Source: Telmatactis stephensoni (taxonomy: Eukaryota; Cnidaria; Anthozoa; Actiniaria; Isophelliidae). Taken from it: a DNA stretch of 64,000 nt. The notes beneath the pieces are model-generated. The model saw only the letters and a list, made by a program, of their open reading frames with translations, was not told where the DNA came from and ran no database searches. The stretch covers positions 56,827-120,826 of the forward strand of contig JALIZF010001010.1 of the NCBI GenBank assembly GCA_029948255.1, written 5' to 3'. Shown in pieces: positions 50,240 through 62,686 of this stretch. Within the stretch, counting starts at the first letter, position 1; the number at the start of each line of letters is the position of its first letter. The position numbers were made by a program, and so were the translations under genes.

Positions 50240-51380
50240 TATAGTGAGTCTAACAAAATAAATAGAGGGGAAAAGTAAAAAAACGAAAACCAAAAACAAC
50301 AAAACAAAACAGGTAATGATATATTTCAGAAGTATTATCTTTATGATTTCATTACAAAACAAGAAGCCCATGTGGCCGTTTACTTGGCGGGTAGCCGTCA
50401 GCCGATTTGCGCCGTGTCGACACCCTGGTGAGAGCCCCTAAGAGGAAAGGACCAGGGGAGGAGAAAGGAGGGATGGCGCCCTTTCTTCCTTCTCCCCTCT
50501 TCCCCATTTGGGCCGCAACGGAGGGAAGTCCCCTTTCATCCCAACTACCAACGAATGACTTGGAATACGAACGACAGCTTATCTAAACGATAGCGTCATA
50601 TACTCCATCATCCATGCAGAATGCTTTTCCCACTTTCTTTTGTAGTCGCACATTACAGCTGTGAAAAGTGTTTCATGCGCAAAAGAGTGCGAGAAAACAT
50701 AAAAGATTGGATTATTGTCTCCAGCTTATCACAACATTCGTGTGCACCGAGAAAAAGTTAAACATTGAACTTTAACTTTGATTTATGTATCTTCAGTTTT
50801 GGCGAAATATGTATCTTCAGTTTTGGCGAAATCACATTGCTGTACATATTTCCTATTTTTGACATATGTCAATATAATTAAGAGGTTTTTGGGCTCAATT
50901 AGAAGTAGCAAATTTGGCTGTGTTCAATCTTTAGTTTCCACATAAATTCTACCTCACCATTACGTCATTGGGTGATCACGTGAGATTGCGCCGCTTGCTA
51001 GCCCAGCTCAATGCGTTGTTTGCTCAGCTATACTCAATGGATGCAAAGATAAATTATACCCTCAATTTAGAGATCTCAAAATAACTCCAAACACGTTTTA
51101 TCGATTTTAATTAATGAAACTTAGCTCAGGAGAAGGAAAACACCCAATGTATCGGCATCGAGGAGCACTTTCCTAAAAAAATGTGGTCGAGGGCTAAAAT
51201 TTGGTATTTAATCCCATTTCGCCAAAACCAATGTCATATATGACCATATATTAGTTCACTGAGTCTATATGTGGCCATGTGTTATAATGGGAATTAATCT
51301 GTTTAGATTTGGGAGTTTCAAAGTACGTTGGAGTGCTCATGCAAAAATATAGGGTCGTGCCACCTTGAGTCCTCTTATAG
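50240..51380. other. No gene recognised
   Basis: Intergenic sequence. Contains a tandem pair TTTATGTATCTTCAGTTTTG / AATATGTATCTTCAGTTTTG near 50785 and 50808 and G/A-rich stretches near 50430-50520. I see no supported exon. Confidence 0.4.
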
Positions 51381-51520
51381 GGGATCAAAGGGTCGGTCGT
51401 ATTAGAAACACACGTGTTAAAAAGCACTATAGTACTATGCACCATTGCTGCCATGGCCAACAAATCCGATTTCGTTAGTCTCTAATTCGCATATGCTCAT
51501 ACAATATATGCTATGCATAT

Positions 51521-52505
51521 TTAGTAAAAATCTACTAGTATTCTAATGCAAATCTCGCATTCTGATTGGCTACTCTACTCACCTTCTAATAGTGATAGAA
51601 GGTGAGTAGAGAAAATAGGGATTCGGGATTTGCAAATTATCAGCAAATTTCTATAGATAAATCATGGTTTTTAATTATATTTGCCATAAATACCACGAGT
51701 GATATTTATACAAAATAACACGTACAAATGTTGGTATATAAGCAGAGAAATTTTTGCGATTTTGATAAAAACTGACACTAGAGTTCAATCACCGATCTCC
51801 ACGGACCGTAATTACTTCCAAAAGTGAAAAAGTGGCTTTCAAGTCTAAACTGTCTAAGATAACTCAACAGTATTCAAGTACAATTGCAAAATTTAGTGAA
51901 AAATTACTTTGTTTTCGTTTTTGGTCGGTTTTCGGCGTGAATGACTTCAAAGTCACAGAAAAACAAACTCTCAGGAAGCGAGCAAGTAGTCACTTGTGAG
52001 GACAAAAACGGTATTGTTTGAAAAAAAGATGAGACAAAAAGCTTTCTAAATTAGATAAACAGGGAATACATATGTGTAGAATAACTTTTTATTACCTTTC
52101 AATAACTTTTTTGCAGGATTTCTTCAGGTTGAAGCCATAATTTGAAAAGCTTCACTTTCACCGAATCAGTTCACGGCGAGCCGGTCGGTCAGCTTGATCT
52201 TTTTTCGTCTTTTCGCCCCGAATAATACAAAGAAATCTCCACAAGCATCAGATAATCCGTACTTCTTTTACTTTTTGAGCTTATCTACTTTCTTCTATGA
52301 TCAAAATCACTTCTTTTTAGGAAAAGAAAGCTTCTCAGTTGGTCTGGCTGCCGATTTTCCTCGGCTTCCAAAAGAAAGACAGTTGCCATGGAAACTGTAA
52401 CTTTTTTGCGTAGCTTTGCAAAATTTCTCAGTTTTTTAGGTTAAAAATTATCACAAAATTTTGTTTTATAAATTTTGCATTAGAATACTAGTAGATTTTT
52501 ACTAA
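51521..52505. mobile_element. 985-bp TIR element in the relic copy
   Basis: TTAGTAAAAATCTACTAGTA TTCTAATGCAAA is mirrored at the right end (at least 31 bp). The terminal TA may be the target duplication. A palindrome (TCTACTCACCTTCTA and complement, 51568-51606) lies near its left end. No transposase. Confidence 0.8.
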
Positions 52506-52619
52506 AACAATTAGACTACTCGTTCTCGTTTTCTATCGGCTTTGATAGTTGACTCGGGCTTCGCCCTCGTCAACCGACTATCAGCCGATAGAAAACTCGA
52601 ACTCGTAGTCTAATTGTTA
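52506..52619. repeat. 114-bp palindrome
   Basis: AACAATTAGACTACTCGTTC... with its complement at 52590-52619; centre GGGCTTCGCCC. It abuts the 985-bp element, and its arm is repeated once more to about 52655. Confidence 0.8.
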
Positions 52620-52991
52620 AATAGAAAACGAGAACGAGTAGTCTAATTGTTAAATATATATGCTCAAGCATATATATGCTCATCTCTTCCATCGACTGAA
52701 ATTCTTCTCCGATCCTTTCCTTCTTTCTCTTTCTTTCTTTCATATTCAAGTACTTTCTTTGTTTCTTTCTCTTTTCTTTTGATCGATCAAGCTTTCTTTT
52801 AGAATGGAATGGAATAGAATTGAATTCTAAAAGCAAAATCCCTTCCTAAGATAAGCTCTCACAAATCAGAATTGATATGCAAATCAGGTAGACTGTACGG
52901 GTTAGAAATATAGGGGCTTAATTTTGAATGTCAGTTGTAACAAAACAAGAGCACATCTCTTTGTCTGAGTACTAGAAGTAAAACTAAAAAA

Positions 52992-53392
52992 CCCGGGGGG
53001 GAGACTCCGATCGTAAATGGACGGGGATGCTCGTCGTACCTTTTAGGGGTCAAAATCTGCAATCTGGTACCTTTTAGGGTGTCTCAGACTTAATTGGACT
53101 ACAAGAGACATAGCTGGTACCTTTTAGGGACTGTTTTGGAGGTAAATAAACTACCTAAAATAAGCATGAAAGGAACGATTTCGATGATCTGAATGGAATC
53201 TTCAAAGCACATCGATAACAAAGTGTTTCATTACTTTAATTCTTTATTATTGTTTTTGAATTGGTACCTTTTAGGGGTAGAAATCAATTGTTGCCACTCC
53301 CACTCAGGTACTTTTTAGGGGTCATTTTCAAAATTTCCGACGAGCATCCCCGTCCTCTTATATATAGGAGTCCCCCCCCCCCCCCCCCACGG
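52992..53392. mobile_element. MITE with poly-G/poly-C ends (about 400 bp)
   Basis: CCCGGGGGGGAGACTCC and GGACGGGGATGCTCGTCG at the left are mirrored by CGACGAGCATCCCCGTCC and GGAGTCCCCCC at the right. Internal TGGTACCTTTTAGGG repeats (53033, 53066, 53114, 53262, 53309). Same architecture as 20455-20886. Confidence 0.75.
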
Positions 53393-54030
53393 GCTAAAAA
53401 ATAAACTTTCACTTTCTTTACTGTCATACGTTATATGGCTTTGACTTCAGCTGCAACTTTTCTTTGACAATTTTATTGTCAAAACCTAGCCACCAAATAA
53501 TAACCGATAGATACTTCAGTTCAGAGTACCCAAGATACTTATTGAAATATCATACTACGCAGTTGTTTTAGCAACAAAGTCTATTTTACAATCTTTTAGT
53601 TTTAGCTCAGCTGAGTGACATTGTAAATTAACCAATAGTTTTCTTTTACAAAGATTTTATCGCGAGACGTTTACATTGTACTATTCAGTACCAGCTTCTG
53701 TATGTAAGCATCCTAAAAGGTACCAAATACCCTGATTTTGACCAGCTAAAAAGGTATGGCAACCATCCCCACCTAAAATATCTGGAAATGCTTACCTGTG
53801 CTGCAGATGGTGCCTGCATGGGAATCTGATCAGCCTGGTCGGTTGTCATGACAACAGAATTTGTAGCTGGGTCATGACATATGAAGCAGGACCATGCATG
53901 TTGGGTTAATTTGAACCAAGAATAGTTGTTCCTATCAAAGCAAAAAAATATATCCTATTGGATTGTTCTCCCTGTAAAAAAGAAAACAGATATAACCAAG
54001 AATACTTTCTTTTCACAAGATTTTGCAATG

Positions 54031-54324
54031 ATCATGTCGTCGTCTTCGTCTTCGTCTTCGTCTTCGTCTTCGTCTTCGTCTTCGTCTTCGTCTTCTTCTT
54101 CGTCTTCTTCGTCTTCTTCTTCTTCTTCTTCTTCTTCTTCTTCTTCTTCTTCTTCTTCTTCTTCTTCTTCTTCTTCTTCTTCTTCTTCTTCTTCTTCTTC
54201 TTCTTCTTCTTCTTCTTCTTCTTCTTCTTCTTCTTCTTCTTCTTCTTCTTCTTCTTCTTCTTCTTCTTCTTCTTCTTCTCCTTCTTCTTCTTCTTCTTCT
54301 TCTTCTTCTTCTTCTTCTTCTTCT

Positions 54325-54371
<47 letters not shown>

Positions 54372-54475
54372 TTCTTCTTCTTCTTCTTCTTCTTCTTCTT
54401 CTTCTTCTTCTTCTTCTTCTTCTTCTTCTTCTTCTTCTTCTTCTTCTTCTTCTTCTTCTTCTTCTTCTTCTTCAG

Positions 54476-54523
<48 letters not shown>
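54031..54523. repeat. Compound trinucleotide microsatellite (TCG/TTC)n then (CTG)n
   Basis: About 14 TCGTCT-type units, then roughly 125 nearly pure TTC units, then about 15 CTG units. The poly-Ser, poly-Phe and poly-Lys open frames are artefacts of this tract. Confidence 0.97.
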
Positions 54524-54524
<1 letters not shown>

Positions 54525-55780
54525 CGCATATATCTATTATATCACCGCTTTCATCTTCTGGCCAAGCTTTATCCATTTGAGTGTTTTTAATGAAAACACC
54601 CCGAAAGATACAGAAAGAGTTCTTCAATCATCTTTCAGGGGTATTTTGTTAAAAATGCTCAAATGGTGCAGAATCTCGGCGACAGAGGCGAAAGTGGCAA
54701 AAATAAGAGATATTTGCCAAAAAAGACATAATCATTGCTAAACCTTGTAAAGAGAAAGTGTTGTAAGTATTACTAGACAAGACTCGCCATGTTGAGCAAG
54801 CTGTTTTATTCCCTAATTGGATGTGTGACGTCATGATATATCATATATAACATCTTCCCTTTCTTATAACAAAAAATACAGAAAAGAAAGAAAGAAATAT
54901 TGAAATATTGAAATACTTCGTTTCCCATTTTCTCTTCCCATTCATCTTGATCGAGATTCTTCATCGGCAGAGTATCAGTTGAAATATTTTCTGGATATTT
55001 CATTAACTGCTTGTATGCGTTTTTGTTTTATATTTCTGACTAGAATTATCGTCTACGTTTGGACTAGTACAACAATTCCCAATTCTTGTCCTTCGTCCTT
55101 TTCTGTGTAATTCAAACTAATATCGTTTCTAAATCCAGAGTAATCAAGTTTAATCCTTTACAATCAATGGGCGGCGCAGACGGGGAATTGGGGGGCTGAA
55201 GCGAAAGGGTCGGTCGTTTTGGAAATAAATTAATATGCACTACTAGATTCTCCTGTCACATGCAACAAATCAATTATGAATCGTCACATCCAGCCACCAA
55301 AAATCAGCGTTAATTATAACTACGGGAAAGTGTAACTGGTGGTCTCTAATTCCCATCGCATTTAGCTATTTGCTAATCTCTTCCATCACTGAAATTGTCT
55401 TTTCTACTTTCTTTCCTTTAATTCCTTTCTATTTCTTGTCTTTTTCTTTCTTTCGTACTTCTTACACTCTTTCTTTCTTTCTTTTTTCTTTTGGTCAATC
55501 TCGCTTTCCTTTTAGAATGGAATGGCATACAATTGAATTTCAAAAGCAAAATCCCGTCTTCACATAAGCCCTCATAAATATAATAATACATGACCTGCAA
55601 GTCCGGTTAGGGTTGGGAATATATAGAGACTTAATTAATTTTGGATGTCAAACTATGAACAAGAAAATGTCTCTGTGTCTGAATAGTGGAAAAAAATACA
55701 TTTTAATTGAGGTATTCTACATTCTTTATTGCCATACTTTATGACCTTGCCTTCTTAATTTTACAACTTTTCCTTGTATA

Positions 55781-58274
55781 GTAGACCTTTTTGCGATAAC
55801 AAACATTCTCGACATCTCGTGCAGATAAAACAAAAGAACTTTTTATTAATCATGACATCTTGAATATTCATTGTTCAAGGCTCGTGGAACGTTTGTACCT
55901 AGTTGAGCGTTGAACATATAATTTTAAATGTAAGCACAAAGTAAACTAAAAGGGATTTGTTTTCACTCCATGTTATTATGCGTACTGCGTTTAGACATGT
56001 ACTCACAGTTCTGACTACCGAGTATTCGATATGCTAATTTAGGCCCCGTAAACACATAGGACTATTGAAGTCCACACGAAAACGATGACCGTTACACGAC
56101 AACGATGAACGTTTTCGAATCCTTTTAGAGTCGTCAATACATATGCGGTTTCATTTGTAAACGTATACTTTTTAACCGTTTAGTTCCATTGATAATTAAT
56201 CAATGTCAGCGCTCTCCACACGAAAACGGATCGAGTTTTCGAAAGTACAGTATATATCCACTTTGGAGAAGTTTTCGAAAATATTCCTTTACGGTGAGCG
56301 TTTCCATCGCTTTCGTGTCGAAGGCCTAAACGTTAATGTAAATATAAACAACTAAACAGTTCTTCATCTACACGATTGCTTTCACTTCGCCTTTGCCTGT
56401 ATTCATCTCTACTAAAGGAGTCAGGAAGAGATAGGGTGATGCAATCAACTGAACAATCGTGAAAGTGTTTCTGATGCGGAATGTCGATCCACGTTGCATA
56501 TATTGTAATCAGTAAAAGATCACTTATTTCCCTTTTTGTTTAGTCATTCGAATCAATTTATGCTGTTGGCAAATTGTACCATAACTGGTCTGAAAGAAAG
56601 AAATCCACAGTGTTTTGCGAATCTCGACCATAATTGCGATCGCAATAATGGCGGGAAAATTAAAGAGATCGTCGTACTTATAGCCGGCGATCCTCAGAAT
56701 ATTTTTGTATGCTAAAGATAGAAGAAAGAGAAGAAGAGTTTGAAATGTGGTAAGACTGAAAAGGGAACAGTGCACCATTGAAGAACTGTTACTCGCGTGT
56801 CGTGAGTTTTCCACAGCTAGACAAAAACTACTCTAAAAGCATGATCTTTAGTTACAATTTTATACACGTCCTCACAGGAGAAAAGACGATTTAGAGCAAT
56901 TTTTGTAAGACTGTGAAAACGGCACGGTCACGGCAAGGAACGCATCAAGGGACTTTAATACGATCATTGCATGGTGATCAAGGTCTCTTTTACATCATAC
57001 AAATGCTGCTCTAAACAGAGTACGAAACTGATACCTTTGACTATTAGATCTTTGTTCTTAGACCTAATTTAGATTTTTTTTAGTTTTCGACCGAGTTTTT
57101 TGACATCGACCGAGCTATTAGTCTTGGACTAAGTTTTTGTCTTGGACTAAGTTTTTGTCTTGGACCAAGTTTTTGTCTTCGATCGAGTTTTTTCTGCCTT
57201 TTAACAAGTTTTTTTTTGAGTCTTCGACTGGGTTTTTGGTCTTCAAACGATTTGTGTAGTCTTTGACCCAGTTTTTTGTGTTGAGAAGAGAAATATCATC
57301 TAACGCGATGTAACGCTGTCAACCAACATTTATCTGTTCAAACTTAGTGTCATAATTTTGGACGATTCTGCGCGCCGTATATACTCATATATTATTTAAT
57401 GCTGTAATTACACTGACATTTATGATCGATCCCCGAACCCCATGCAATCTTATCATTTTACTTTTTCGAGGATTCGTTGTTCAAGATGGAATTTTCAATG
57501 TGTGAGGTATCCCCTGATATGTATACAGGTCTGTATACACACACAAACCAATATGAAGTGACCGCAAGTACTGGTTAGTATGCTAAACAGTGAGACGGGA
57601 GTGCCAAAGCTTATGTGAATTTATTGAAAGCAAAGGTATAAAGGGATTTCCTGGCAGCTATCTTTATGTTTTCATAGTTCCAAAACATATACTTTTTTAT
57701 GCGTTTAGGTCTTCCATCCACACGAAAGCGATGAAAACGCTCACCGTAAAGGAATATTTTCGAAGTCGTTCTCTAAAGTGGATACTTTCGAAAACTCCGT
57801 TTTCGTGTGGAGAGCGCTGACGAATTATCAATGGAACATTCACAAAGCGTTCGCGTGTGGACGGAGCTAAACGGTTAAAAAGTATACGTTTACAATCGAA
57901 ACCGCATACGTATTGACGACTCTAAAAGGATTCGAAAACGTTCATCGTTTTCGTGTAACGTTCATCGTTTTCGTGTGGACTTCAATAGTCCTATGTGTTT
58001 ACGGGGCCTAAATTAGCATATCGGATACTCGGTAGTCAGAACCGTGAGTACATGTCTAAACGCAGTAGGCATAACATATAACATGGAGTGAAAACAAATC
58101 CCTTTTAGTTTATTTTGTGTTTACATTTAAAATTATATGTTCAACGCTCAACTAGGTACAAACATTCCACGAGCCTTGAACAATGCAATATTCAAGATGT
58201 CATGATTAATAAAAAGTTCTTTTGTTTTATCTGCACGAGATGTCGAGAATGTTTGTTATCGCAAAAAGGTCTAC
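55781..58274. mobile_element. 2.5-kb long-TIR element present only in copy B
   Basis: Ends GTAGACCTTTTTGCGATAAC and complement; arms run about 500-570 bp (55781-56330 and 57700-58274). Copy A reads continuously across the site (CTTGTATAGTCAAAAAAATT near 32091). The interior has a 96-codon minus-strand frame (56814-56524) with no recognised domain and tandem GTCTTGGACTAAGTTTTT units at 57115-57190. No transposase is recognised. Confidence 0.88.
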
Positions 58275-58316
58275 TCAAAAAAATTAACTAGCCAGCAACT
58301 AATAACTATAAATACT

Positions 58317-58570
58317 TTTAGAGTACCCAAGGTACTATTGAAATATCATACTACACAGTTGCTATAGCAACGAAACTAACAGAGTACCCAAGGTACTTGT
58401 TGAAATATTATACTACACAGTTGCTATAGCAACGAAACTAACATTAGAGTACCCAAGGTACTTGTTGAAATATCATACTACACAGTTGCTATAGCAACGA
58501 AACTAATATTAGAGTACCCAGGGTACTTATTGAAATATCATACTTCACAGTTGCCATAGCAATAAAATCG
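58317..58570. repeat. Minisatellite, copy B (4 units)
   Basis: Same unit as 32140-32905; the last unit has GTTGCCATAGCAAT, closer to the RFX X-box half-site on one side. Confidence 0.93.
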
Positions 58571-58928
58571 TGGGGTTTTTTGCATGGGCTTTTGCATGAC
58601 CTGTCATTGCGCCCTGTTAGTCAAAATGTAGTGATTGGTGTTGACTACCTGGTCCCATGGGTTTTCTCTGTTCTGGCTCCTTTTGACCTCGGATTTGAGC
58701 CTCAAAATGGCAAGCGAGCTGCAAGTAGAGAAAACCCAAGGCTATTCACTCAGAGACGCTGTCATATAGGATTCAAATCTATATTGGTTAACATGCCTCT
58801 CTCATTTCTCAACTTTCATTAGCATTCAGTTTTAAAATCATCTCCGAGCACTGGCTATTGTAGCATTTGATAATTCTCACTATTTCTACACCTCTTTACT
58901 AATTAAAGCCTTCTTTGCTTCACTCCAC

Positions 58929-61900
58929 TCAAACTGGATAGGCTTGGGGTTGATTATAATGCTGCTGACCTCCAGCCCTAGCATCTGTTCCAGTCCACGT
59001 CCCAGCACCAGTAGGTGGTGATGAAAAGACAACCTGAAAAGCAACACTATAATGTCATAAAATGAGTGCTGTGGATCACATGTGTAGTTGACTCACCTGT
59101 GGTCTTACACCAAAACTGTCAATTTAAATTAAGTAGAACTGATTTTCAGACAGTAATAAAGATCCTCTATCTCCTCCTTCCCCCAGTCAGTGGTGTCAGT
59201 GATGTCAATAAAACATGCCACCTAAATTCCTTCACTGATTGTCAAGTGCTAGCTGTGACCATGTTCCCATTTCACATGCAGTCATACAAAAAAAAACTGC
59301 TTTCCTGGAGGAGGAAATTCCTTTATCTGTTGGGCTTGGATGATTATCAGGACTATTTTTAGCCATGAAAAATACCAATAAAGCACATGAGATTTCTTCA
59401 AACAGCTGTTGCCTTTAATTTAATTCTATAACTATCATTAATTAAACCATTTTTAAATATTACCAACACTTGATTGTCATAAAAATACTGATCAGGCAGC
59501 TTGTTTGTAAACACCCTAAAAGGTACCAAATACTTGATTTTGACAATCTAAACCATACAGCAAGCATCCCCACCCAAAGTATCTGGAATCATGCCCCCAC
59601 CTCCCCCCCTCCACACCACCCCATTGATGTACCCCACCCCTAATAACTGTTGACATACTGGTCATACATGCACATACCTGTGGTGATGGTGAAGAGTGAA
59701 CCATCACCTGTTGATTTGGTGCCTGCATGGGAATCTGACCAGCCTGGCCAGTTGTCATGGCAACAGAACTTGTAGCTGGCACAGCAATAGGAGCTCCATT
59801 AGCACCTTGGGTCATGACATATGAAGCAGGACCATGTTGGGTCTGAACAAAGAATAGGTCTCCCTATCAAATGGAAAACAGATAGCTCCTATTAAATTAT
59901 TATTATTTTTGGTGGATGCTGAATTCACTCCTGTGGTATACAGATTGACTCCTTCAGTAATTCCCAGGTTGGAAAGTGTGAAGAAATGGGAAAATTTAAC
60001 ATCGAATGGAATTGACATTTTGTGTGACCCTTAATTAAAAGGGTATACATGTAAAGTTTTCAGCATTTTGATCTAAAATGGGGTATAGAATTTGACCGTT
60101 TGGTTTGAAATAGAGGGTACATTTTCAAGGGAGAACTGCCAACAACCAAAGCCTCCCCTAGGCCTTCCCCAGCACAAAGGGGACTCCCATATATTTAAGA
60201 CCAAGGGATAATCATTGTAATAATCTTTAAGGGGTCAAAATCATGGGATTTGATACCTTTTAAAGTATGACACCGAGCTGAGTCAGATGCTGATACTTTT
60301 ATGGAAAATGGTGTATTACATTTTAGTTCTGTTGTAAAAATAGCTTGAGCTGCCATAGCAATTTAATTAGGTACTTTAATTTAAGGGGTGTAAATGAAAA
60401 TCCCTGATTATCATCCCTGACCAAAATATATGGGGGTTCCTCACCACTCTCCACCTGGGCCCCCCAGCACCAATTGATGATCATTTGATTATGGTACGTG
60501 AGTCTTATGACCTGAAGAACAAGTTCTAACAGTATCAGACGTCCTGCCACTCAAATGAGGTTTGAGTGACAAGAGCATTATACCCTTGGGTTCCCAATGA
60601 TTAAATGAATATTCTACTCCACTAACTTATAATTTGATTCTATAATGAAAAAGAAACACATACCATTTGGGGTGGGGACTGATATCCTGAGGGCTGACAA
60701 CAATGGCATCCCCCTGAACAACAACAAACACATGCCCAGAGTCCAACTCCAAACTCAAGGACAGCAAAAATGATGATCATGGCACCCAAACCAACACTTG
60801 TTTTGCATTCACTTATCATGTTGATCGTTGGTGAAACAGTAGTTGTCTGACCATATGGATAATAGGATTGCCCACTTTTCAAGTAGACAATCATCTGGGA
60901 GCAATTAGCTTTATCCTCTGCAAGAATGACTCCGGCAATGCCAATACTGTACATGATGATAACCACTCCAGCAAAAACAATGGAGACAACACTGAATCCA
61001 AGATATGTTCCAATCTGTAAATAAGAAGACATATGAATTAGCTGGATATTTTTTTGGAGTTTACCTTCCTAATTTAAGGTAATGCGCTCGCACATTCGTG
61101 CGCATAACGTTTGCGTATGTTTTGCATGCGCGCGCTGATATCGAATTTGATTGGGCTTCCTGTGTTCTAAAATATTTCAATATGGCAGACGCCACGTAAC
61201 TGTATTCAAAGCCTTATAACTTAAAATCTAGCACCACGACCTATCCTAATCTTTTGATTTTTCGACATATTTTTATAAAAACTAAAACATACCAAAAAAG
61301 GAAAAAAATTCCTTGATAGGTTTTTGAGAAAATTGCGAAAAATCGTCAAAATGAACGTCCGATTCGCGCGTAAGTACACCTGATTTTCATCTTTCAATTG
61401 CGAATACTCAGCTTTACCTACAAATAAGTGAAGACATATTACTTTTCATGATACTTTGTCTACTTTAGCATGTCTGAAAGCCTTTAGTTTGCAAATTTGC
61501 AAAGACTTACCGTACGCTAGAGGTCAGACTCTGAAATCTGTTGTTTTCGTTCAAAAAGGCGAGATTTCGCTCTTTTCGAGCTATCATAGCACCAAAACTA
61601 GCACCGTGACCCCTCATTTTCTTTATTGATTTGATGTTCCCAACTCAAAAACAATCTACATAATGATTTATAGAAAAATTCGTCAATAAAAACTCGTGCG
61701 AGCCCATTACCTTAAGTAGTTAATAGGGCATATATACATCATTTATTTGAAAATCTATTAACTACTAGATATAGAGATAAAAGTTTGACATGAACAGGGG
61801 TAGTCAAGATCAGAGTTGCCATAGCAACACAAATTTCTTGAATCCAGGAAAATATTTTTAGTACACGCGTGAATGTATGAAAATATTGCAACTCAAGACA

Positions 61901-62305
61901 GTAAAATACGAATAATAATTATAAGGACTGAAGGGAAGTAACCAGGAAATTGGTGGAAAAAGTCAGTTTTTGAGGCTGTATATATAATGGACTTATAGCA
62001 GCTTAATTTGAAATTTGAAATTGACAAAGTTCTTGCACCACTGAAACTTTAATCACTGAAATTAAAGACTCTCCCCACTGACCACCCGGGTCTGTACTTG
62101 ATGAATTCAAAAAGGAATTGTTAATAAATGAACAATTGGTCATTCCCATACATTGTTTCTGTATATAAATAATAAATTATTGGAATGATCATTTAATTAT
62201 TATCATCAACATAAAATATATTATTCTTACCAGTATTCCAGATGGTTTATCAGTGTTGGGAATACGTCTGCTGCCAGCAATGCCAATGGCTCCAGTTACA
62301 ACAAT
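58929..62305 (-). CDS. CD20/MS4A-like four-transmembrane protein, gene B (exons 2-5)
   Basis: Exons 62305-62231, 61014-60664, 59863-59678 and 59033-58929 (TGA at 58931-58929) match gene A exon for exon in phase 0; exon 3 is one codon longer (GVILAEDKANC versus AVILGDKANC). TM3 and TM4 and the Cys cluster are kept, as is the Pro/Gln-rich tail. Exon 1, with TM1, is not in the window and should lie beyond 64000. Conservation of frame and splice sites suggests a functional gene. Coding differences from A are few and mostly conservative, so the duplication is fairly recent. The tail exon differs by a few residues (GDLFFVQ versus GELFFVQ). Confidence 0.88.
61078..61711. mobile_element. 634-bp TTAA-flanked element in gene B intron, absent from A
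   Basis: TIR GGTAATGCGCTCGCAC / GTGCGAGCCCATTACC; TTAA at 61074-61077 and 61712-61715. Gene A has a single TTAA at the matching site (CTAATTTAAGTAGTT near 34780). No transposase. Confidence 0.92.
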
Positions 62306-62686
62306 CTGCATTGTACAATAAATGAAAATTTTAAAAAATGAATCAAAGTGAATCACTTTACTCAGGAACTTGATTTTTTTCTTTTAATTCCAGAATAAGT
62401 GCTAAGTGAAGGTCAAAATCATTAGTCTTTACACCTGCAGGCAACCATTTGGTAGAGTGATTTTCATCGGACTGTGAAACAATTACTACTAGTTAGTGTT
62501 TAATAGTGTCTAATAGTTGTATTGCAACAAAAGAAAACAATGGGTGCAGAGTCTATTAGTGTCTATTAGCTTAGTAACTATTTCACAGTCCGGTGAAAAT
62601 CACTCTACTGTATTTCCTCAAACAACTAGTAAATCATGTTTTAGCCTGCCCCCAAAATGCCCCACTTGTATAATTTTCCTTTTTAA

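Larger units (their letters stand above)
51381..53940 (-). pseudogene. Degraded third copy of the CD20-like segment
   Basis: Flank words shared with copies A and B in the same order: AAGGGTCGGTCGT (51389), AGTCTCTAATTC, CTCTTCCATC..CTGAAATT (52684), a (CTTT)n tract, TTTTAGAATGGAATGG (52797), one minisatellite unit (53523-53577) and a pseudo-exon 4 (about 53935-53797) matching GCCTGCATGGGAATCTGA and TATGAAGCAGGACCATG with internal deletions. Exons 2, 3 and 5 are not recognisable. Two element insertions (51521-52670 and 52992-53392) interrupt it. Confidence 0.75.

Noticed and set aside
53926..54741. Long poly-Ser, poly-Phe and poly-Lys open frames
   Set aside because: They are translations of a (TTC)n/(CTG)n microsatellite and lack any non-repeat protein content.
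56524..56814. 96-codon frame inside the 2.5-kb element, possible membrane segment
   Set aside because: Hydrophobic stretch only; no family recognised and no splice partners, so not called as a gene.
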